From Limnomonas spitsbergensis (Eukaryota > Chlorophyta > Chlorophyceae > Chlamydomonadales): a DNA stretch of 64,000 nucleotides. Of the stretch, positions 35,101-47,100 are shown piece by piece. The notes under the pieces are model-generated. The model saw only the letters and a list, made by a program, of their open reading frames with translations, was not told where the DNA came from and did not search any database. Each line of letters starts with the position of its first letter. Position 1 is the stretch's first letter. The position numbers and the translations under genes were made by a program. The stretch covers positions 8,432,001 through 8,496,000 of the forward strand of contig JAYJMM010000123.1 in NCBI GenBank assembly GCA_037349105.1, read 5' to 3'.

Positions 35101-38100
35101 TGCTTGTGCAGCTGCACCAGTCTCCCCCCCGCGATCTCCCGCATGGTGGCACTGGTGTCGGCGTACAGATACTGTATGACCGGGATGCCTGCTCTAAGCG
35201 CCATCTCAAGCCCAGAGCACATACCTCCGAAGGGCTCGAACAGGACCACTCCCTCTTGCTCCAGGGCGTACACCGCCGCTGTCGGTAGGCATGCCGTATC
35301 CACCCCTGCATGGAGGTGGGCCGGGGTCGAGCGGGGCAGGTCGGTCAGCACATTGTTGATCAGGTCCCTGGCCCTGGCCCTGCTATTTAAAGCTCTTTCT
35401 GCAGTACTGGCAGGCTGTGCCTGCTCATCGTCCTCATCCTTTGCGCTGGAGATAGCCTGGCCGCACGGGGCCACTGTACATGCCGTCTCAGCGGCCCGCA
35501 GGCGGCGCACGCCTCGTCTGCCCTCTTGTGCCAGGCGCACCACCTGATCTGCGTGCCACTGGTTTACCCTGCCTAGGCCTGTGAGCATAGCGACCTGAGA
35601 TCCGCAGGTGGTCCCACTAGGGGTGTGCGGTTCAGGGGCGACATCGTCTAGCCTCGCTCCTGTGCGGTCGTCAGATGACGGGAGGGGTGACCTAGACGGG
35701 ATATCTGCGTTCTGGTGGCAGGCCCCTGACCGGTGGACAATGGTGATGTCAAGCTCCTGGAGCATGAGTGCCCAGCGTGCGTGCTGCCCCACTAGGGCCT
35801 GGTTATCCATGAGATAGGTGAGGGGTTCGTGGTCTGTGACCAAATGCACCTTGCACCCAAAGAGCATATGACGGTACGTCCGGGCAGCGTACACAGCGGC
35901 GAGCATTTCCCCCTGAAACGACGAGTAGTTCTTTTCGCTTTTGTTCAGGGAACGGGAAGTGCAGGCTACCATGTACTCCCTGCCGCTGTCGTCACACTGC
36001 CCTAGCACCGCCCCTATACCCTGTTTAGAGAAGTCGGTGTACAACAGGAATGGCCTTGGTGGCCCCTTGCCATCTGGACCCGTTCCGCTGTAGTCAGGTC
36101 TGCGTAACACCCTGCCTCCTTCGCACATCTCAGTTTTGATCAGCTGAAACGCCTGGGCCTGCTCGGGACCCCACACAAACGAGACCCCCTTGACAAGCAA
36201 TGCGTTGATGCAAGCGGCTTTGCGAGAGAAATCCGGGATGTAGCACCGGTAGAAGTTAAGGAATCCCATGACCTCCTGAATGTTCTTGACCGATGCGGGT
36301 TCGGGCAGAGCCATGACGGCCGCTATTTTGGCTGCGTGCGGTGTGAGGCCTTGGGCCGAGACGTTGTGGCCTAGGTACTCCACCGTGGCACACCCAAACA
36401 GGGACTTGTCAGGATGCGCTCGCAGTCCTACCGCGTGGAGCATGTCTAGCATGAGCTCGACATGCCTGATGTGATCTGCAGGTGTGTCACTATACACCAG
36501 CAGGTCGTCAATGAAAGCCACACAGAAGGAGCTCAGGCCCGCCCTGGCGATCTCTTCCTCCATCATACGCTGGAAGAAGGGAGGCCCGTTGCGCAGTCCA
36601 AAGTTCAACTTTGTGTACATCCATAGTTCTGGGCCCATCCAGAAAGCCGTTTTGGGCTGGTCCTCGACCTTGATCGGGATCTGCATGAATCCTGACCTCA
36701 GGTCCACCTTGCTAAATACTTTAGCTGTGCCCAGGTTCTGAAAGATAGTTTCCATCCTGGGGATAGCAAACTCCTGCTTGGCCGTGCGGAGGTTCATTCT
36801 CCTCATGTCATGCGCAATGCGGTGATCTGACCACTCGCCTGTCTCGGCACACTTCTTGGCCGCTACGACCGAGTTGGCCGCAAACTTGATGGGCCCTCCC
36901 TGGGGGACCCTGACAATAATGCCTGCCTCTATCATGGGCTGGCACTTCTCTTTGAAAATGGCTGCTTTAGGGGGTGGCATGTCCCTTGCTTTCTGAAAGC
37001 ACGAGCTGTGCTCGTCCTCTAGGGCCAGCGTAAACTCACCCTGTGCACCGCAGTAGCCTGGTAGTTCAAGCATGGAGTAGGCGAACGCCCCCTGACGGTC
37101 CCGTAGGCTCTGCTCCAGCTGCTCCTGCTGCTCCCCAGTAAAGTCGGGGTGCTTCCCGAGCAGCCACCCCTCCTCAGTTTTGACGTACTCTGAGGGTGCA
37201 TGCACCACCCCTCCGGGCTGGAACATGTCGATGACTCCCCCTGCCAGCGGCTCCCCTGTTACTGCCTGTGGCCCTGCGCTGGATGTGCCCTGATCCCAGG
37301 TGCTTTGCGGACGGGGGGGCCGAGGGACGGGCATATCCACTGGGGGTCGCAGCCAACCAGGCTCCAGCTTGGCAGCTGCCTCCCTGCTGCAGACGAATGC
37401 TCCTTGTCCGGCAGTGAATCCCCCTCCTCGCACGCCCCTTCCGCTGGCCTGTGCCCCAGGGAGGCAGGAGAGCAGGAGCCACACCAATGCCAGGTGGCAC
37501 AGGCAAGCTAGAAGGCCCCTGAACGCTGTGCAGGGAAGGAGACCCTTGCAGGCCGGCTGCTGTCTGGGGCTGGGCTGTGGTCCTGCAGGGGCTGCCGGTG
37601 ACGGCGCTGCTGGCGGGCCCCGGTCCTCTGGTCCCTCCCGCCAGGAGATTTCCAGCTCCACCTGGCTGATCCTGGTGGGCGGCGATGGGCACCCTGTGCT
37701 GTTACTGGCGTCTCTTGCCGCTGCTTTCCTGCGTCGTTGGCGCGCGCGGGTCCTGGCGTTCCTTGCCCTTCGCGCTGCTGCGGCCCTGACCTTGGAGGAG
37801 TCCGCTGGTCTGTTTTCGCCCCTGCTGGTGGGGGTCTGATGTCCCTCTGCCGCTGTTGGACCTGTGCAGCCTGCAGCGGATCTGTAAGCGCCTTCCGGGC
37901 TGACAGTCTGGGCTCTGGCGCTGCTGCTGCTCCTGGCTGCGCTGCGCGGCTGTCTGCCCAGCTGGTGGGGCTGGAGCATCGTCCGCTGGATGGCCTGGTA
38001 GTTCCATAGGCTGGTTCTCTCCGGAACCCCCCACTCCACCGGCCAGTCGTCCAATGGTTCGCCTGCCTCTGGCCACCGCCCCTCGTCATTGGCCTTGATG

Positions 38101-41100
38101 AGCTCTGCCCCGATGGACAGGATCTGGGCGTACTGGACCGCGTGCATGGACGGCTGTAGGGGCTGGTCTGCTGTCTCCCTGTACCATTCCCTGAATGGCA
38201 CTGGGCGCTGCTCCCCCCTTCTAGCCTGGTTGGCCTCGTCCTGCCTTCGCTCCTCGATGGCCTGCCGTACGTCGGAGATGGTTGCCCTGCTGTGCGCTGC
38301 CTTGAACACCACCTCCCTTTCACCGGGCAAGGCTTCCTGCGCGCTGCACCACCATCGCACCCCTAGCCTGGAGTCCTCCTCCATCTGCCTTTGCCTGATG
38401 AAACCCAGCGACTGGTTCCTCTCGGGGCATGCCATGGCTAAGTGCCCCTGGTGGAAGCAGATGGCGCATCTGCCCTCTCGCAGGCGTGGTGCGGGGCAGG
38501 CGTGGTAGTCGTGCCCCTTTTTTCCGCAGCGTTCGCACGGCTTGCTGTGGACGGAGTGGTGGCCCCACGCCGGGGGAACTGCATCGCTGCAGCCGCAGCA
38601 GGCCCACACCCCCCGCCGGGTACCTCCTATGCCCGGCTTGTCCATGCAGGTGCCGCATGCCTTGGCGTGGCACCGACAGCAACGCCTGCTGGGCTGTTCT
38701 GGTGGGCCAATGCTTTCTCCGCATCCCAAGCAGCTTGGCAGCCTGGCCTCGGGGGTCATGCAGAACTGGCACACTCTGGCTGCCCCTGTCCGCGGTGTTC
38801 TCATGCACAGGTCATGCCATGCCATTCCGCATGCGCTGCACCAGATCAAGCGTTCGCCTGCACGGGCCTGGTCGCACCCTGCGCACGGCTCCCTGCGCTC
38901 TTGGCCGGAGCCAGAGGATTGGCCTGAGGTCCCGGCGCCGTCTGTGCCTGGGTCCCCCTCCAGCTCTGGCGGCTGTGCCTCGCTGAGGGCCCTTAATCGG
39001 CCGCGGAATGCCTGCCGCAGCTCCTCCGCTGCCTGGTTGCGTCCCTGCAGCCTGGGGTCGGGGCTGGGGTCTGGGACCATGCTCAGCCTGTAACGCAGGC
39101 TGGCCTCGATGCGGCCGCCCCTGGGCTCTGGGCCTCCCTGGGGGACTGGCCATGGTGCCCCGCCCTCGAGCCGCTGCCTGTCCCGTTGGGCCACAAACTG
39201 TCGTAACTCGTCGTCCCACTGCTCCTTGCTGAGATCTACACTCCTGTGATCGGGCTCCCCCTCGGCTGCCAAGCGTGGCGCGCCAGGGTCCTCAGGATCA
39301 GGATTGCTGGCCTCGCTGTTGGTGTCGCTGAGCCCCCTGCTCCAGCTGGGTGAGGTGTCAGCCTGGAATCCCAGGGTTGCTGCAGGCTCTGGCCGCCCTT
39401 CTGTGGCTCTGCTCTGCTGGCTGTCCCCTTGCATATGCCCGGCTGAAGGTGCAGTATGCTCGCTGGGCCCTGCCACCCTCCCCTCTGGTGGCGCGGTGTG
39501 CCCTGCTGTGGCTGCTGGTTCCTCTTCGGAATCTGAGTCCTGTAGGAGCTGCGGTAGTCCTGCCAAGCTGTTCTCCTCGTCTGACTCGGGCCAATCCACC
39601 TCGTAGTTGCCCCCCCTCAGGGAGGTGAAGAAAGAATGCTCCCTGCTGCTTGGCTGCATGTTGAGGGTAGTTTCGTCGGGGCTGTGTGTGCTGCCTGGGC
39701 TGGTTGTCTCCCTGAATGCTCCCCAACGCCCCCGCGGCGTCTCTTGGCGGTCCGCTATGCCCCTATCCGGCAGGCCTGTCAGGTCCCTCAGGGCCTCATC
39801 GTGATTGCTACCGCTGAATAGGGGGTGGAGCGTGACGGCTCCCCTGGGGTGCCTTTGCCACCAAAGGCGGACAGTGGCCGCCGGTGCAGACCAGTGGGGC
39901 AGCAAGATGGATGGGACGCCGTTGTAGTAGGCCGCCTGTTCCACCCGCATCCACTGCTGTAGGCAGCTCTGCAGCCTGCCTTGAGCAAAGGCTGAGAGGG
40001 TGAGGGCCTGCTCGCCCTGCCATGCGGTGGCGCCCGCTGCTGGCGTGCAGTGCGCTGACACGTGCGTTGGGCAGTCGGCTCTTTCTTGGGGTGCCCAAAG
40101 CTCGTCCACTATCTCGATGTTGTGGACAGCTGCTGACATCTGTCCTGGCAGCAATGTCCTGTTAAGGGCCATCATCATGATGGTCCACACCGCCGGGTCT
40201 GTTCCTCGAAAGGTGGACACCGCGTGCTCCTCTGCCCGTTCTACGGAGGGAAACCGGTCACTCTGCACCTGGGTAGCCGTCTTGAAGAAGAACCACACGG
40301 GCTGGTCATCGCGTGTGGCGTGCATGTGAATCCACGCCCGCGGTGCTGGGTGCGGCCCCTGCCCCTCCAGGTCCCCGTGGTAGTGTGCCACCGCCAGCCG
40401 AACCGGGATAGCGACCCTGGCGTCACCTGGCTCGTACCCCCAGGGGACCGCCTGGCCCATGACCTCTCTGGCGATGTCTTGCCCCCTCTCGACGATCTCG
40501 GGGCATTGGCGAGGCGTTCCTGGGTGGAGGATCCCGGCACCGTCGTACCCGCTGTGGTCCCGCAGTGCCGCCAGGGCGTACGCCTGCCTGGCTGCTGCTT
40601 GTGTGGGTACGCAGACGGCTTGGTTGGCCAGGCACGGGTGGCGAGCGAGAGTCATGACGCAGTTCTCTGCCCACGGTGTCCGCATGAACCCGTCGTGGGC
40701 GTGCTGCCACATGCCGTATGCCCTTGCCGCGTCTGGTATCTCTTGGCTGGTCCTGAACTGCTCCTCTGCTGCGGTAATCCCCTCCTTGACGACGCTGCCC
40801 AGGAGTTCGCTGACGCAGTTGGCATAGAGAGGAGTTGGCCACGTGGAGCTCATGAACTCTTCCATGGCCGTGCTAGGTCTGATGTGACCTTTAATGGCCG
40901 CAGCCAGGAGCCCCGCTGTGACAGCGTCCATGGGAAAGACCAACCTTGCTACTGCCTGCATTGCTGCCTGTCTGTCAACACAGATGACTTCCCCCCGCGG
41001 TACGCACCAATGGTTTTGCAACCTGCACAGGCCGTCCGCGCCCGCGCCGGGAAGGGTGATCATGGCCGTTGTGGCGGCTACCTCTGGCATGTCTGTTCCT

Positions 41101-44100
41101 GCCGGGTACCACTGCACGAAGCAATGCCTAGGCCAGGGCTCGCCAGGCCCTGGGCCCGGTGCGTCGAGGTCCTCTGCGTCTTCTACTGCGCTGAGGTCGC
41201 TGTTTCCCCAATGGTCTGGGTTCTGCGGCTCCTCTGGTTCCCACCACTGCTCTCTTTCGCTGGGTACTTCCTCCTGCATCCATGTCCTTTCTGTTGGTCC
41301 GTGCTCTGTCCTGCAGCTGCGGTGCCCGCTGCCTGCGGCTGGGGGCCGGCTGGTGACGCCCCCTGTGGCCCCATGGGCCTGCAGCGTGAAGCTGCTACCG
41401 CCTCCTTCCGCGGAAGCTGCCGGCCTTGGGCCTGCGGCGGGGGCCCCTGCCTCCGGGGTACCTGGGCACAACACGTCGGGGGGGTCGTAAATGTCCTGGG
41501 AAAGGTCGTCTGACTCCCCCTCCTGCCCTGAGGCCTCCCCTGATATCTCAGGGTCCTGTCTGTGGGCGCTGCCCTCTGACTCGCTGTTGCCCTGGTCTTC
41601 CCTGGCCCTGAGCGTGACTAGGAAATTTGCGAGCAAGGCGAGCCACCCCTCTTGAGGGGCTGGTGCTCCCATGCGTCGCAGGTAGTCCAGGAGTTCTAGG
41701 GCATGGGCTGTGCTCTTAGGGGCGTCTGCGGGCATGGTCAAGAGGCCATTGGTGGCAATTGCTTCCACGGCCACCCGCCAATGATGGATTTGCTGGGGCA
41801 CCTCTCCGTTCCGTGCCTCCGTGGCCATCCCCTCTGGGTCCAAACCTGGCTCAGGCTCACGTCCTTCATGAAGGCCCAATGGTTGCCTTGCCTGCTCTTC
41901 CTGCCCTTCTAGGTATGCGTCATCCCACTCCTGTTCAAACCAGGTGTCTGGTTCGTTGAACCCTGGGTCGTGCCCCCTGGGGGTGGTGGCGAAGCACCCA
42001 TGGGCCCCTTTGCCCGCCCACCTGGGTCCCTCCGGTGGTCCTGGCAGGAAGTTGGCGGGCGGGGCGCCTGCCTGCCTGGCTGCCCATACCTCGAATGGCT
42101 CGTCCTTGGCTGCCTCGAACAGGTCGCGGAGGCGTTCGCGCTGCTGGCTGCCGCTGGGGGGTTCCTCCTGCCTGAAGCGACTGTGTCCCGGGTTGTCCTG
42201 GGCTGGTGCTCGGCCCTCGCCCCCGCCGCTGGGCCTCCAAGGCTGGGCCTGCGTCTGGTTGCATTCGAAGGCGAAGTGGCCGCTACCTCCGCACTTGTAA
42301 CATGCTTCCTTCTGGGTAGGGGGTGCTCTGCCGGTCCTGCCCCGGGCAGAGTCCTCCAGCGGCGCCCACCTGACCATCCTGTTCTCCCCTGGCTCCTCGG
42401 CTGTCGAACACCTTCCGGGGCTGTGGGCCTGGCTTTGCCGAATGGGGCTTCTGGCTCTGCCCTGCGGCCAACGCTCGCCGCGGGGGCTGCGTGGCGCCTC
42501 CCCTTCCCAGCGCCTGCCGCTCCCGCCCTCGGGTTCTCTGCTGCCGTGGTTGGGTGGGTTCCCTGGGGTAACAGGACTGCGGCTGCGGGTTCTTCTGTTC
42601 CTGCCCCCGCCGTCTGGGCTGAGGGCCTCCCTGCCCCTGGGCCGCTGGTTGCCACCGCTGGTGCCCTGCGGGGGTGGAGGTGGCCTTCTGTTTGGTGACC
42701 TCGCCCGAGGCTGCTGTGCGCCGTTCCTTCTCTCTGTCAGTTCCCCCGGCCAGCGCCCGTCCTGGTGCTGCTCGGTGCTTGGAGCCCGCCGCTCCCTGCT
42801 GTGGCTACTGCGCCGTGGGCTCCTTTCCCTTGGCTGACGCTCTGCGGCGCTGGCGCTCCTGGGCGCCCTGCCGCTGTCGGGGTTGCGGCTAGGGCCGCTG
42901 CCTGACTCCCTTGCCCGTGGAGAGGGGGTGCGGCTGGCCCTTGCCTTGGGCTGATTGCCCTGCTTGGGCTGGGCTCTGTTGTCCCGTAGAGACTGCAACA
43001 GGTCCTCCGGGTAGTCCCCTAGGCCAGGGTCGTCGAGCTCACTCAGGACCTCCTGCACCTCAGTGGGCTTACCCCTGGGCGTTCCTTCTTGGCCGCCCTG
43101 TCCTCCTCCCCTGGCTTCCTTGCTTGGTGCCGCGTCCTGCTGCTGGGGCTCGACAGTTGTGTCTGCCGCAGGCTGCTGCTGCCTGGCCTCCCTGGCCCCG
43201 CTGCAGGCCTCCTGCTGGGCTCCACAGGGGCGCTGGGGGCCCGGCTCAGGGGCTGCCTCTGTGCCCTTGTACTCCTCCTTGTACCTCCTTTTGAGATCAT
43301 TCACCTCTATGATCCACTTGGCGCATTCGCCCTTCCACCGTGCCATCTCCCTGTCTGAAGCGCCGTCCGCCATTGCCCGGGCCTGCTCCATTTTGAAGGA
43401 ATAGATGTCTGCCTCCCTGCTGGCGATTCTCTGCCTGGCTGCGATCCGGATGGCCCTGTTCAGGACCTGGACCTGGGCCTCCAGGCTGCTGACGACGTCT
43501 GCCCTGGTAGCGTTTCTGTCTGCCTGCAGCTCAGACTCTGAATCAGTGGTTCCTTCATCGCTGTGGCTGGTGTCCTGAGTGTGCGCAACCGGAGAGCCTG
43601 GCTGGCAGCTGCCTCTGCTGTACGTGTCTACTCCCCGGCCCGGCTCGTTCTCCAGGAGCTCCCCTAGCCTCCGCTCGCATTCCTGGTCCGTATGCGATCT
43701 GCGCATGTCGCAATACTCGCAGGGGCCGTCCCTGTTGCGCAGGGCATTCCTGACCTCCTGTCGGACTGTGTGCTCCTGCTCCATGGCCAGCCTCGCCTTG
43801 TCCCGCGCTGCTACGGGAAGGTCCATGGCTTTGCCGTCCTTGTCCCGCGCTGCTACTGAGGGGCCCCCGGCTTCGCCGCCCTTGTCTCCGCTGATGGGCC
43901 GGCTCCCGGTACCCCTGGTACCGTCCGGATCCGCCGGCGCTGCGTGAGCCTGGGTCCGGGCTACTGGGTCTGCCTCTGGCGCTGCAGCAGGGTTGGTTCC
44001 CTTTTGCCCTGCTTGCTGGCGCGCTGCCTCAGTACCTGCGCCACGGGCCCCTTTGGCCTTGGCCGGCTTGGCCCCTTCTGGTGCTGCCGCAGGTGCCTCT

Positions 44101-47100
44101 GCCGCGGGCAGACGGGTGACACGGTTTGCGGCGACTGTAGTTTGCGTCGCAGGGCCGCCTCCTGTACCTGTCACCATGGCACATTGTGGGGTTAAGTCTG
44201 GGTTCATCTCGCCCCAATCTGCCGGCCACTCCTCAGGCACCCAGGCGGGGTCGTCCAAGCCTGCCCAGGTTGCCGCGGCCGCCTGGTGGGATCCTGCTGG
44301 TGATATCAGTTCTAGCGGCAGGGTGAGCCCGTCGGCTCCCCCTTGAGGGAACAGGGTGAGGCGCCCTGCGGCTTCTAGGACTCCCCCATACTTGAGGAAT
44401 TCGGGGTTCCCTACCAGGTGCTCATACGCGTCAGGAGGCGTCTTGACCACCCTGACCGCTGCTTTCTCCACGATCGCATTCGGGCTTCCATACCCGTACA
44501 CGACGTAGATGAACAGAATCCCGTACAGGTTTGCTCCTGCATTATCGGTTGTCCTGATCTTTTCATCCGTCCTCACCAGCTTGGCCCCCATGGCTACCAG
44601 CTGTTCTGCTATGTTGACGGTGATGACATGGCATGAACATGCCGTGTCCATTAGTGCCTTCTGGGCCACCATCACCTTCCCTTTCACCATGAGGCCTACG
44701 CACTGGCTGTAATCTCGCCTGTCGTTTGTGAAGTATTGTAGCCTCGGGCTGATGGTGATCTTACGACCCTGACCTATCCAGCCCGGCTCACCACGGACCG
44801 GCGTGACTCCCATCGGCATGGTGGTGTGCGCCAGCGCTGTAAGTCGTTCGTTGATGTAGCCCACCTGCGCACGGACATCGCACAGGCCGTCAGCTAGTCG
44901 CCTAAGAGCAAGCCTTTTCTCCCCCTTCCTGGAAGGGTGTTCAACAGCCAGTGGCTCCTCCTCCTCCTCACTGCTAGAGGAGGGTCTAAAGGACCGTGGC
45001 CTGGCGTTGTGGGCTGCCTGCTTGTACTCTCCAGGCTTGGGTGCCAGCCCAACCTGCGTCAGGAGGGCCACGGACTCGCTGAGCATTTCGGCCACCGTTT
45101 GGTGCCACCCATCCGGCTCCGCGAGCTCGGAGGGGCCAGAAAGGTGAGACAGATGAGCGGACTGCTGGCCATGCCCCGCCTGCCCCTGCGGCTGCCTCTG
45201 GGCCGGCCTGCCTCCTTGGTTCCTGTCGTAGGTCCTGTTCACGGGTGGCCCCTGCGGTCTTGGAGGCGGTGGGTACTGCTGTTGAGGCGGCCGTGCCTGC
45301 CCCGTGGTGATGTCAGTGGCCAGGGGGGCAGGGCGGCGTTCGTCTCTAGCCCTGGGAGTCCTGCAGTCCCTTGCCAGGTGGTCCAGGCTGCCGCATTGGA
45401 AGCAGGCTTTGGGGGCGCCCCCAGCGCTGTGGGTGCTGGTTGTCAAGGCTGTGGCTTGGTCGGCCCACGTGACGCCCTTGGCTCTGCCTTCCTGCCTGGC
45501 AGGCTGGCTGCTGTTCTGGTATGGCGCAACTCCTGGTCCATCCCCTCTGGGCCTGGCTTCCCACTGGCTGGGCCGATCTCGCCTGCCGCGCCCCGCCTGT
45601 TGCTCCCCCTGGCTCCTCTGCTGATGGTCTCCTGGTCCTTGCCTGGAGTCCATGGCAGCCAGGTCCCCCAATTCCAGGGCGAACCTCTCCCACAGCAGTA
45701 CCTGCTGCGTCAGGACCTCTACCTGGGCCTCGCCTGTCATGTGCAGGTATCCTGGCACGGTCATGATGAACGCTGTCAGCTTCACCCTGACTGCCCCTGG
45801 CAGCCCCTCGTAGAACATGTGGGCTACCGAATGCCTCCTGCCGAAGTGGTCCACTGCGTCTCTGGAGATTTGCAACAGCTCTGCTGTAGACATGACTCGG
45901 AAGGCGAATGCCTCCACTGTCTCCTCTGGCTTGACGCCTGGGTCCAAGGTGGTCTTGACCCCGAGTTTCAGGCCGGTGATTGCTGCCCTCTCATCTGAAG
46001 TCGGCTTGCCCACCTCCCTTTGGACCACCCTGATCCACAGGGTTAGCAAGGATACCTCACAGGTCGGCTCCTCCACTGGGGTTCTCCATGCTTCCCGGAT
46101 CCGCTCGACCTCCCTGGAAGCTTTGTCTCCTTGGGGTGCTGATCGTATGGCGACCACCAGTGGGCCCACGCAGGCCGGCTTGGCTGTCCACATGCCCACC
46201 AAGGAGCGGACCAACAGGGCCATGGCTGAAGGAGACTGGCAAGACCCTGCAATCTCACCAGCCACCACAGCCAGGGCTGGCGGCTCGTCCGATAAAGCCA
46301 GGCGGTTGTGCGAGCCCCAAGAGCTGCAGGCCTGGCAGTATTGCCTGGCTGCGACTGCCCCCGGGTGGGACATGTCCAGCACTGGCACGTTGCCCTGAAT
46401 GTTGGGGATCTTGGTGAACCGCGTTCCCCCAGCCAACTGCAGGATCATCTGTTGCTGCAGCCGTATGTTTGTCTCCGCCTGCTCTTGGGCTATCCTTTCC
46501 CTTCTGCGCCTTGCAGATTCCCTGCTGGAGCCTGGGCCGTGCCCCTCTGTATCCTCCGAGCCTGACATGCTGGGGTCCGAGCCAGATCCGCCGCCGCCGT
46601 TCCTGGTTGGGCTCTGCCTGCGCCGATCCCGCTGGTCTCTGCGGTCTGCGCTCAGGTGGGATTGCCTTCTACCGGATGGCCTACTGCCCTCCGAAGGCTG
46701 CCTTGCCGGGTCCTGGCTCCTACCCCCTTCTGACTCTGCCTGCCTGCTGGGCTGGTAGCTGCTATGCCTGCTGGGCTGCGTTCCACCTGTGTACTCCCTT
46801 GCCTCGGAAGCTGACAGGCAGTCGTCCCTGCTTTCCTGTCTTTGCTGGTAGTCTCCCCCCGTGGGGCCTGCCGGGTTGATTTCCTGAACGACCCTCCTTC
46901 CTTGGCTGGGGCCTTGGCTCCTCTCCGGCCTGCCTCGTGCCTGCGCTGCTTGTCCTCGCAGGAACTCAGCAATGTGGTCCACCTGGCTTTCTTGGCCGCC
47001 GTGCTGATCTACGAAGCGCAACAAGTCGTGAGATTCTTGCCTGCTGGCCCTCCTTGGCGCTGGGTCCTGCTGGAAGCTGGTTGCCCTGGGCTGTTCGCTG

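Noticed and set aside
34275..35260. Plant DRM-type methyltransferase
   Set aside because: DRM enzymes have permuted motifs (VI, IX, X before I-V). Here motif I precedes IV, VI and VIII.
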